Shown one piece after another: positions 1 through 12,730 of a stretch of DNA of 64,000 nucleotides. The translations under genes were made by a program, and so were the position numbers. The number at the start of each line of letters is the position of its first letter. Position 1 is the stretch's first letter. Source of the DNA: Lentinus brumalis (lineage: Eukaryota; Basidiomycota; Agaricomycetes; Polyporales; Polyporaceae); the NCBI GenBank assembly GCA_001792895.1, contig MARA01000011.1, forward strand, positions 558,001-622,000. The letters run 5' to 3'. The notes beneath the pieces are model-generated. The model was not told where the DNA came from and ran no database searches. It worked only from the letters and a program-made list of their open reading frames with translations.

Positions 1-679
1 CCCTCGGTCATCATTAATCGTCTATCATACACGCATCTGCACCCACCTTCGTTCTCCTTCGTTGCTCTGTCAGTGTTTCCATGTTGTGCTCTGAATTCGC
101 TCTGCTGGGTTTCCTCGCTCTTTCCATTCCTCTGGGTTCTCTATGGTACGCATGTGTGCGGCGCACCGACGCTCTGTAATGTAGTCAATAATCTCGTACT
201 GTATGATTGCAAATCGAATCACCTCGGACCTGGACAGCACGAATGCCCGGCGATTAGAACGGTGCCCGGGAAGCATTAGACATCAAGCTATGTGTGAAGT
301 GGTCGGCAGCCGAGGATGCCCGCAAGTATGGAGCGGTCAGCTCATGTCCGCCGCACTGCTGGAGGACACCCTAGATTCCGTGCCAGCCGTATACCTCACA
401 CGGTTTCGAGATCGGTGGAAGAGCCATGTTGCTTGCCGCATCGTCCAGTATGTTAGAATAACGAGTTCATTCCGCTCGATCCAGCAGCTGGTAGTTCCAG
501 GGTCCGCAGTGAAGGTACAAGGTTAAGTGAGTTTCGCACGCCTCTTACGGGATGTCGGCGCGAGCGCCCGTCCCTTGTCCACACCCTACAGTTACACCGC
601 GTTGACCACCGCCTGCGCCCCCACCTCTCTCTCCCTCTGCCTATCTACCTCCCAGCTTTAACCACCCTCTGACCACGTC
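1..679. other. Intergenic, no gene recognised
   Basis: No reading frame here resembles a known protein. The last 80 bases before 680 are strongly pyrimidine-rich, as is common for the promoter or 5'UTR of a highly expressed fungal gene, and probably serve the SPF30 gene that follows. An upstream gene could end outside the window. Confidence 0.5.
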
Positions 680-1481
680 ATGGACAAGGCAGACCTGGAG
701 ACATACCAAGTGCAGCTCTCGCAAGTCGAGCTCGCGCTCTCCGCCGACCCCGAGAACAGCGAGCTCATCTCCCTCCGCTCGGAGCTCAAGGAGCTCATCG
801 AGCTGACCCAGGCCGCGCTCGCGCAGCAAGAGGCCGCCGCCGCGTCCTCGTCGACCAAGAAGGCGTCATCCTCCGCTGCCGCTACTGCGTCGACATCAAA
901 GGTGTGGGCCGCGGGCGACGACGTGCTCGCGAAGTACTCCGGGGATGGGCAGTGGTACCCTGCGCGGATCACGAGCGTCGGCGGGTCGGCGGACAACCGC
1001 GTGTACAGCGTGGTGTTCAAGGGGTACAACAACACGGAGCTCGTGAACGGGGGCAGGTGAAGGCGCTGCCGGCGAACTACGCCGGGGCGACGGCGGGCGC
1101 GGGCGGCAGCGGGGCGGGGGGAGCAAGCGGAAGCTGTCGAAGGGGAGGAGGAGGAGCGGGAGAAGAAGAAGAAGAAGAACGAGAAGAAGGTCGAGGTGCG
1201 CGCGGCCAAGGCGAAGGAGCAGCAGGAGAAGCAGCACTCGTGGCAGAAGTTTGCGAAGAAGAGCGAGAAGAAGGGCATCCACATAGCGGGTGTGTCGGGC
1301 ACGAGCATATTCAAGACGCCTGAGAACCCGATGGGCCGGGGTGAGTGTCGTGTTGCGGTCGTGAGGTCAGGCTTGCTAACGGGCCGTCGGTGCAGTCGGA
1401 GTCACCGGGAGTGGGAAGGGCATGACGGAGGTCGCACCTCGCATCAAACACAAGTTCGAGGTGGTCGACGACGAGGCGTGA
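680..1481 (+). CDS. SPF30/SMNDC1-like survival motor neuron domain protein (frame broken three times)
   Basis: The product is a Tudor-domain splicing factor of the SPF30 (SMNDC1) family, which in other eukaryotes binds spliceosomal proteins and helps assemble the U4/U6.U5 tri-snRNP in the nucleus. The N-terminal helix begins MDKADLETYQVQLSQVE. A Tudor domain follows with WAAGDDVLAKYSGDGQWYPA and VVFKGYNNTEL, then a Lys/Glu-rich stretch and the conserved tail (GTSIFKTPENPMGR, intron 1341-1395, then VGVTGSGKGMTEV). The coding frame moves by minus one base three times, at G runs 1049-1053, 1116-1121 and 1142-1145. Adding one G to each run makes the whole protein continuous. I therefore read it as one functional gene with sequence errors. 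A decayed copy is the alternative but seems unlikely, because the 3' exon and splice sites are intact. Confidence 0.85.
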
Positions 1482-3714
1482 GCTGATCATAGGTATGTCG
1501 TCCGGCAGCACCGCTCGGGAACTCTCACTCACCGATGCTGCAGGTGTATTTTATATGTGACATTGCTGTCGTGTGCACTAGCTTCTCGGTTTTAACCCAC
1601 CCTTTCTGTACAGCATGGGACGGCCAGGAAGACGCACTGAACAGACGACAAGAAGCCTGAACAAGATGCTTGCCGGAAGCACCTATCACAAGCTATGGAC
1701 TACGTTTTATCTCTGAGTCACGCGTGCAGCGAGTCTTACGGTCATTCGGTTTGGTTCTAAGTGCAGATATGACGACCGCATCCGCTACGAAACGGGACGC
1801 ATGCATTGGGCGTGCCACTGCGTCCCGTGCTGGTCAAATGGCCCCCGTGGATGACGACGCCACCGTCCGAGTCGTACGCTGGAGAGGCACGGATCGATGT
1901 GCGCTGGTAGGCGCGTATGTCATATGGCCGTGCATCACTCCAGGTAGGCCTATTCTCATCCGTCTGTGGTGCATCCTATTAGGGCGCGTCTATACACCAC
2001 GTCAATCTGATTTCTCTTGACGTCTGCTGCACTTCGAGGGTGCATAAGCCTATTGACGTCGCACGTAATGGCGGACCCACATCGACACATGTCGGGCCGG
2101 GCCACGGTGACGTGGTCGAAAAGAACATACGGCAGGATCGCCATGAAGCGGCGGGACTCGGTTCAGCACATTGGCGAGTGTGCATCCCGCTGGGAGGACG
2201 AAGCTGGAGGGTTCTGCAAGGTACGCGCTGCCGCGGAGCTGCAATGCACTCGGGGCGGCGTGGTCGGTTCAGCGATGGCAGGGTTCATGGACGCTCGTCA
2301 GCGTAATTGCGCGAGAAGGTTCACAGGCCGCTGTGTCTTCCATGACTGCCGTCCACAACCCGGTCCCGGGTGTTCCCGTGTGTGATGCGCCACGAAGTAC
2401 ATCATGCATTGAGCGGCGAGAACCACCCTTACGTCCGGTGCTCTGCTGTGCCGTCGCCGTGTGTGCAGCGTGCAGCGTGGGCGGAGGCCTGTGCGACTGT
2501 GAGTGCTAGATGTTGCGCCCGGGGGCGTCGGCAGAGCATGGCTGATATCGGGAGTGGGCAGGCTGTGGTTAGGTGCATGTTCTCCGCACCGGGACATAGG
2601 AGCGTGGACCAACAGGTCTGGCGGCGATCTCGGTCCTCTGTGGTGGGCTGGGGGATCTCGAGATCTTCTTCGGCTGCAGATTCGGCTGACTTTGAAATCT
2701 CGCAGAGCCAGCAAATCTGGGTGCACGTCGAGAATGCCTCCGACGCTCGATCGGCGGACTTCGCCTTTTCTGGCCGTGCATGTCGCAGAGTTCTGGGGTG
2801 CTCACGATCTGGCCAGGATCTGCCCCCTCTGACGATCGCTCTGCAGCAGTTTCTTCACCGGCATGTGGTGGTTGGCAGTGGTGGTCATGCTATAGACTTT
2901 GCCGGCGGCAGGTTGACACAATCGTGTGGGCTCAGGCGCCTTCGTTGGCCCGGCGACGAGCCCTGTCCAATACGAGCGACCGGCCCTGGTGCCCCTGGAC
3001 GTACGCCTTCGTCATCTCTCCCGAGAAGGCCGAAGCAAGTGTCGACGTGTGGGCGCGTGCTCGACTTGGAGTTCACCAGCCTCGACGAGGTGTGCCTGTC
3101 ACCCGATTGGGCTAGAGCGGGAAAGCCAACGAGGTCAACAGATAGGAGTAGATTAATCCTGGGTGCCCTTCTGGTACGTACATACATCGGCCACCATGAC
3201 GCTGTTGGTCCGGGCAGACAGGTCACCCGTCTTCCAGGCCGCGCGCGTCAGCGGAAACTCCGCCTGCTCGCTTCATGACGGACGTTAGCCTCGTCTCCGG
3301 CACGGTGGAGACTCCTGGGCTGCGCCCTGGCAGTGGGCTGGCTACCGCCGCGACTAGGCCGTACTCTGCAACGACCAAGAGCCCTCTTCCTCCGGCCATA
3401 CACATCGTTCATCGAGCCACTCATCGAGTGGCTCACCCTGGCTTTTAACCTTCGTCCAGCGCCGTCAGGTCACCGACCGGAGGTTGCGTTATTTGTGCGC
3501 AGAGTCAGCTCCACCGAGATTGCCTCTTACACTACCATACACCGATCGTCGCCTGCGCCCCCAAACCGATGGACATGCGGCGCGTATTCCGTCACTTCAG
3601 TGAATAGGCAAACACAGACGTGTCCAATGTACTTTTACAACACTACGGCCCGCATAGATCGACGACGACAAGTCTCAACTCTCGCAATACATACAGTCCA
3701 CATCATTCACGCCC
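1482..3714. other. 2.2 kb stretch without a recognised gene
   Basis: Several open frames occur here (the longest, on the plus strand at 2370-3278, could encode about 300 residues). Their translations are Arg/Ser/Gly/Cys-rich, lack domains, and overlap equally long frames on the other strand, which is typical of GC-rich non-coding DNA. A perfect hairpin lies at 3414-3434. The region separates the 3' ends of two convergent genes, so it probably holds the terminators of both. Confidence 0.5.
3414..3434. repeat. Perfect 9-bp inverted repeat with 3-base loop
   Basis: GAGCCACTC, then ATC, then GAGTGGCTC. It could form a hairpin in the 3' flank of RIO2. No function is known. Confidence 0.7.
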
Positions 3715-5826
<2,112 letters not shown>

Positions 5827-6222
5827 GGCTTCCGGCGGCTGAGAGCAACGCTGAAAAGAAAATTAGCCTGACCTTCCTGGTAGTGTCTATCGTCCCTGCA
5901 ATGTACATACCTTATGTGTTTACGATATGTGATGCAAGACAGACCAGTTTGTCTAGCAGTCTATTCGGCCCTCGCGTCGAAGGGCACCGATCTTGGAGGT
6001 TGCGGAAAAGCTGCAGTAAGTCAGGTGACATGATGTGGCTCGATCATCTATGGGCGCTCGTTTGTCCCCAGGTGGCTGTGAGGGCGTTTGTACTTCGTTC
6101 GAACCACCTCTGCGGCCAGAACAACGATTCATTCACCTCTGCCGCTTCTCGAGTCATACTCTTTCTGTGATAATCATACTCAGCGGCTCGAATAATTAGC
6201 CATTGAAACAAGAGAACGCCTC
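5827..6222. promoter_or_regulatory. Bidirectional promoter region, RIO2 / NAA40
   Basis: A 396-bp spacer lies between the two divergent start codons. No clear TATA box or known operator was seen. Confidence 0.5.
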
Positions 6223-7206
6223 ATGGTCACCTCGAAAGTCTCGAAAGCGCTCAAAAGGGCCAACAAGGTTGGTTAGTCGCTACCGGGCCGAGCCAGCACA
6301 GCCGTTAACTCTTGGTTACATTGCAGGCCTCTGAACGGGAGATCGAGGAGGTGGCTCAGATAGATCCGGATTGGATAACCTTGAAGGATACTGAGTGCGT
6401 AGCAGACATAACAGTGCTCTCCCTCACGTCAAACGAGTCCCCAAAGGTTTACTATACGAGTTGCGAACTCATCGTCGCTCACGGCCAACGATCGAGATTC
6501 CATATGGACCATGTATGAGACCAACATGCGTTCGATGTACGTGAGAGGGGTCAACCAGCGGTCTGAGTTGGTAGAACTCACTTCCACGTTGCTAGGATGG
6601 AACCGTCGTCCCTCGGTTGGAACCCCACAGAAAAGAGGGACGAGCTATTCCATTCAGACTCGAGATATATCATGGCTTACAACGGCAGGGACAAGAGCGC
6701 GGATGCCCTTGTGGCCTATACAATGTTTCGGTTCGAGCCGGGCTACGAGGACGAGGCGTCAGTTTATTGGTGCGCTCGTGCCTTTGGTCACCAGAACGAG
6801 GAAGCGAGACTGATCGACAGAATGCCAGCTATGAGCTGCAAGTCTTGCACGGATACAGGGGGCTCGGTCTAGGCCGCTTCTTGGTTGACAAGTTGGTGAT
6901 TATCGGGAAGCATTGGCGTATGGAGAAGATTCTATTGACGGTCCTCAAAGGTGGGTATCTATCATCTGCTTACTTTACTCGGCTAACATTTAAGCAGTGA
7001 ACACCGCCGCTCGGAAGACATATGAAAAGCTTGGGTACGTGCAGGCAGACTGTTGTGGCTCTCAAAGTATGGCCACAGCACTCACCGCGCCCTCTAGTTT
7101 CCGCATGGATCCCAGTTCTCCTGATTATCCAGACTCTGGAGATGACGAAGTTTCTGATGATGAACGGGAGGAGGTCGACTATGAGATACTGTCGAGAGAG
7201 CTCTGA
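6223..7206 (+). CDS. NAA40/NatD-like N-alpha-acetyltransferase (GNAT fold)
   Basis: The product is a GNAT acetyltransferase of the NAA40 (yeast Nat4) family, which acetylates the N-terminal Ser of histones H4 and H2A. About 220 residues arise from seven exons. The first encodes MVTSKVSKALKRANK. Later motifs are MYETNMRSM, LGWNPTEKRDELFH, FRFEPGYEDEASVY and CYELQVLHGYRGLGLGRFL, the last containing the acetyl-CoA pyrophosphate loop R-G-L-G-L-G. The final part is LLTVLKVNTAARKTYEKLGF plus an acidic end YEILSREL. Splice choices were fixed by frame: donor GTACGT inside the Met of RSM, and acceptor CCAG before CTATGAG. One intron appears to be only 37 bases (about 6460-6496), near the lower limit. 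The family assignment is firm. The histone target is taken from family knowledge. Confidence 0.9.
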
Positions 7207-7341
7207 TCCTTGCATTCGATGTTGTGTAGTCGAGAACATACCATATTCAGAACCCTAACCTGATGTGACATGTTTCCCGGAATCGCCCACTTGAACGCTC
7301 GCTTGCAGGCCGGTGAACATCTCTCTACCGCACCTCCCACT

Positions 7342-7804
7342 ATGCCGTCGCCCTCATCACTACGAACGCTCCAGCGACGGGCCTGCTCTTCCCGCAACTT
7401 GCCCAGCTGCCGGCGGTACGCCTCCCATGGGCACGGTCCCCAATACAACGAGCCGACGGGCTACCTCTTCAGCGAGAAGGTATGCAGGCTGCCCTGCCCT
7501 TGTTCACTTTTCCTGCACCGCCTGACGACCACGCGCCTCCTTTCGCATGCGTTACGCACCGAAGCCTTTGCCAGCTGGCCAGAAGCGCAAGAAGGAGGCT
7601 TGGGAGAACGTCTGGTATGTTGGGATGTACGGCACCATGGCGGTGGCGACGGTCTTGCTCTACTACAAGCCCGACACCAGGTGAGTCACGGCAGTTCTAT
7701 CTCGTCGATGTTCATGCCCACACGAAGACTGTAGTATCAATTCCTGGGCGTTGAAGGAGGCGAAGGCCCGCATGGAGGCACGCGGCGAGAAGCCCGAATT
7801 CTAG
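7342..7804 (+). CDS. Mitochondrial complex I subunit, ESSS/NDUFB11-like
   Basis: An accessory membrane-arm subunit of NADH:ubiquinone oxidoreductase. Exon 1 (7342-7479) encodes an Arg/Ser-rich mitochondrial targeting sequence and YNEPTGYLFSEK. Exon 2 from 7565 encodes PLPAGQKRKKEAWENVWYVG followed by one transmembrane helix (MYGTMAVATVLLYY). A last exon encodes INSWALKEAKARMEARGEKP and ends at 7804. The total of about 105 residues, single helix and EAW.N.WY motif fit the fungal ESSS subunit. It starts a run of three consecutive genes for mitochondrial proteins. The start codon was chosen because it opens the targeting peptide; an upstream non-ATG extension has no support. Confidence 0.85.
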
Positions 7805-8051
7805 ACGCGTTATCCTGTCCCCTCTCGCTTCGGACAACAGCCGCACGTTCTAATAAATCGCTCCTTCAATGTGTACGATGCTAGAGATGTTCGCATTGGA
7901 TGTTAAGATCCGGTCATTACTTGCGCTCGAGGCACGCGTGCTAAGATGGTCTAAGTGATCTCCCTATGTTACCCCACCCAAATTCCCCCTGCATGCAGCG
8001 TTGAAGCTGCAATCATAGGTAGAAGCCGACCTCCCACAATCGCCTCGTTCC
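7805..8051. other. Convergent 3' intergenic region
   Basis: A 247-bp spacer between the convergent ESSS and GcvH genes. It contains AATAAA-like sequence (TAATAAATCG at about 7851) suited to polyadenylation of the plus-strand transcript. Confidence 0.5.
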
Positions 8052-8837
8052 TTAGTGATCTGACTCGCAATGCTTCTTGTACTCCTCTTCGGTCATGAGC
8101 TTTTCAAGCTGTAAGGCGCGACATCGTCAGTCTCATGGTGTGCTGCGACATCCAGGCGTCCCCTACCTCAGAAGGGTTCGAGAGCTCCACTTTGCAGAGC
8201 CATCCTGATTACAGACAGACCAGTAGCTTCTTCAATGATCGGACCACTGACAATTGTGAGCGCACGCACCATCCTTCTCCGGCGACTTGTTGAGGAGACT
8301 CGGCTGGTCGTTCAGTGCGGTATTCACCTCCTTTACCACTCCCGAGACAGGTGCGAACTGTCGCGCACTGTATCAGCCATGCTCAGACGAACATATTGGG
8401 GGACTCACAATATCTGAAGCGGCCTTTACGCTCTCCACCGCGCCAATTTGGTCTGTTCAGACGGCCGTGCGTCAGACCTGAACATGAACACAAGCGAGAC
8501 GTTCGACTACTCACCGCCCTGGCTGATCTCTGTTCCCTCCTGAGGCAGCTCCACGTAGACAACGTCTCCGAGACTGGACTGGGCATAGTCCGTGACAGAG
8601 ACGGTGCCGATCTTCGTCTGGTCATCGTACACGACCGCCTCGTGGTCCTCGGTGTACTTCTTCGCTGTAGACACGTCAGCATACGCGCGCGAGCCACAGA
8701 ATTGCTACGAGATACTCACTTACGAGCGTCCGCACGAAGGGCGTCGGGCGCGAGACGCGTGCAACAGGGGTGGCCCGGTGTGCCGCGCGGAGAGCGAACG
8801 AACCAGAACGGGAAGCCTGGAGGATTGCAGAGAACAT
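8052..8837 (-). CDS. Glycine cleavage system H protein, mitochondrial
   Basis: The H protein carries a lipoyl-lysine arm that shuttles the aminomethyl group between the P, T and L proteins of the mitochondrial glycine decarboxylase complex. The start at 8837 gives [20 protein letters not shown], a targeting peptide rich in Arg, Ser and Ala. Mature segments in order are [64 protein letters not shown] (the Lys after SV is the expected lipoylation site), [31 protein letters not shown] and a C-terminal [12 protein letters not shown]. Five or six exons are joined by short introns. Splicing at GTAAGTGAG uses the second GT (exon ends GTAA) to keep frame. About 170 residues, normal for the family. 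Confidence 0.93.
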
Positions 8838-9265
8838 CGTGGCGTTCGGATCTGAAGTAGCTCTGTAGACCAAGAAGGGGGAAGTGAACGAGCGAGACAG
8901 GGAGGCGGAGTGGCTGAGGGAGGCGGGATTCCGTTCTAAAAAGTCTCGAACCACCGCTCGCGCTAGCCAGTCTCCTCGCGCTGAGACCTCTTCCCTCTTA
9001 CCTCTTATGGGCGCGCGGTTACGTATTTCGCTAGCTCGCCGATAGCGTCGATTATTGTTTCCTCAGAGCAACACAGAGCATATGCATTGGAGTGGAGTAG
9101 TGTCTATGTAAGTAACATGCAGGGGTAAGATACAACGTGTCGCCAGTGTCGAGTGTGCGAGCTCGAGGCCTCCTTTTGCGGTGAGTGGGGAGTAGGATAT
9201 TACAAGCACATGCATTAACGATGGGGCTATGTAGAATGAAAACGATGCCTGTAGAATCCATCCAC
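8838..9265. other. Intergenic between GcvH start and EF-Tu end
   Basis: 428 bases with no gene seen. It must contain the GcvH promoter and the EF-Tu 3'UTR. Confidence 0.5.
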
Positions 9266-10901
<1,636 letters not shown>

Positions 10902-10913
10902 TGACAACACAAC

Positions 10914-11124
10914 TCACTCAAACTGCGCCCAGCTGTCCTGCAGACTGCTGTTGCGGACGTAGGGTACCTGACCGAACTCCTCGCGCAGCTGTAAAGAGAC
11001 TGAGGCACTGTTGACACGTCAGAACACGTCGTGAACTGCCCGAGAACGCGAGCTGGTACTGACCGCGCGTGCTGTAGAGACGGCGGGTGATGACTCGGGC
11101 AGCAGGAAGCTGAGCCTTGAACAT
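10914..11124 (-). CDS. Small mitochondrial-type ORF or alternative 5' exons just upstream of EF-Tu
   Basis: An ATG at 11124 opens MFKAQLPAARVITRRLYSTR, a convincing mitochondrial presequence, followed by a good donor (GTCAGT). After the acceptor CAG at about 10991 there are two readings. One frame gives LREEFGQVPYVRNSSLQDSW and AQFE, ending in TGA at 10914, only 12 bases before the EF-Tu ATG; it looks protein-like but needs a frame adjustment at the splice. The other uses an upstream AG and a second short intron, staying open into [11 protein letters not shown] of EF-Tu, which would make these alternative 5' exons of TUF1. I do not recognise the small protein. The stretch is clearly transcribed-looking, but its assignment is open. 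Confidence 0.45.
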
Positions 11125-11340
11125 GGCGGCAGAGATGAAGGAAGCAAGCAGAGCGCTGCAGTGGAGACGTCAAGCCCACGCCCAAAAATCCACGTCCGGA
11201 GCTGCGGCACGGCGTCCTCCGTCTTTCGCCGAGCGCCAATCACACACCCCGCGTTCCACGGGCGCCCAGCGACGTCGGCTTCGAGTTTACCGGCGCACGC
11301 GCGACTGCACACTCTTGCCTCCGCCCCTCGTCTCGCAGCC
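11125..11340. promoter_or_regulatory. Bidirectional promoter, EF-Tu side / PEX14
   Basis: Only 216 bases separate the divergent ATGs at 11124 and 11341. The strip is GC-rich with no TATA box, so the two transcripts probably share regulatory DNA. Confidence 0.5.
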
Positions 11341-12458
11341 ATGGCCTCCCCGGACAGGCAGGAGCTTATGCGCAATGCAGTCGCGTTCCTTACAGACCCA
11401 AAGGTGCGCAGGAAACCTGGCTCATGAGCAATACGCTCATCGCACTTCTAGGCGCAAGCTTCGCCTCTCGCCCAGCGCGTCCAATTCCTGGAAGCCAAGG
11501 GTCTCACCGGTCCAGAGATAGAGGAGGCTATGAGGCAGGCCGCATTGCACCAGAGTGCACCGCGTGCATCCGTGCAAGCGTATCCCCCTGGTGCGTACGG
11601 TCCAGCCTACGGACCTATGCCATATTCCCCCGTTCAACCTCCGCCTCAATGGGACTGGAGAGATTACTTCGTAAGTGTCAGTTCGTCTGCGACGCATGGA
11701 TAACTATTGAAGTATACGCAAGATCACCGCCGTTGTATCTGGTATCGTTGCATATGGTGCAGCGGCATTATTCAGGGTGCGTGACACTGCGTTTGGTTCC
11801 AGTCATCTCAGCTGACGCTTGCTTTATAGAAATACGTCCTCCCACATCTTCGCCCTCCCTCCGCGACTGCATACGAGCAGGACAAGGATGCCATGGCCGC
11901 ACAGTTTGATGCTGCAGAGGCATTGTTGAAGGAGATCCAGGCCGAGACGGCTGCCGTTCGGACTGCGGTCGAGGAGCAGAACGAGAAAGTGGCCAAGGTA
12001 ACGCAAGAGGTTGAAGATGCCGTCAAGGACATGCGCGAGGGTGAGACCAGGACAAGAGACGAGATGCGGGAGATCCGTGAGGAAATCAATAATGTCCGCG
12101 ACATGCTGCCAAAGGTTGGTAGTCCCAGTCGCCTTCCGCATGCAACCCCGACTCATGGAACACGTCTCTAGATGATTGAGAAAAACAAGGAGAGCCATAC
12201 TCAATCGCTCGCCGAGCTGCAGCAGGAACTCAAGTCTCTCAAAGCTCTGCTTCTCAGCAGAGGACCCAGCATGTCCACCGGCCCCTCGACTCCCATTCTC
12301 CCTGGGAAGCCCTCAATACCCGCATGGCAATTGGCTGCTAGCTCACCTGCAGCGAGTGTGCCATCCACACCGCAGCCCCATATACCCCTCCCACCTCCTC
12401 ATATCCGGGAATGTCAAACGGCAAGGGCAAGGAGGTTGCTGCACCGGATTCTCCCTGA
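11341..12458 (+). CDS. PEX14: PEX14 peroxisomal membrane docking protein (3' frame break)
   Basis: Pex14 is the docking component of the peroxisomal matrix-protein import machinery. The start is MASPDRQELMRNAVAFLTDP. After an intron come the typical SPLAQRVQFLEAKGLTGPEI and EEAMRQAA of the Pex5/Pex19-binding domain, then a Pro/Tyr-rich linker ending WDWRDYF, a hydrophobic segment (ITAVVSGIVAYGAAALF), KYVLPHLRPPS and a long coiled coil (EIQAETAAVRTAVEEQNEKV onward). The C-terminal Ser/Pro-rich part reads SSPAASVPSTPQP. It then changes frame at the C4 run 12376-12379. Adding one C gives YTPPTSSYPGMSNGKGKEVA and a stop at 12458, whereas the uncorrected frame runs to 12555 in sequence unlike the family. 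Divergent from the EF-Tu locus. Confidence 0.92.
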
Positions 12459-12730
12459 ATCATTGTACTGTAGCTGTAGTGTACTCTATGACGACTCCCC
12501 AATGTCCATTGTCTGCCCTTCATCAAGCTCAACGAGACGCCATCGGACGCTCTGAAGATCTGAATCCTGAGGTGTCGCCGTGTCGTATTCCTGTAAGCGC
12601 GCATAGTGTACCGGTACGAGCGGCTGCCGTTCCTGCTTGCTGTCCGGTGTTCCTAGTACTACCGTCACCACACCGTGCTCGACTTCGCGGGTGTCGTTCT
12701 CGATTCTAGCTCAACCTCCTTGTATGAACC
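12459..12730. other. Short same-strand intergenic spacer
   Basis: 272 bases between PEX14 and the golgin gene, holding the PEX14 terminator and golgin promoter. Nothing specific recognised. Confidence 0.4.

Noticed and set aside
2370..3278. A 300-residue plus-strand open frame in the gap after SPF30
   Set aside because: No ATG at its start, Arg/Ser/Cys-rich texture without domains, overlapped by similar-length frames on both strands. Typical of GC-rich non-coding DNA.
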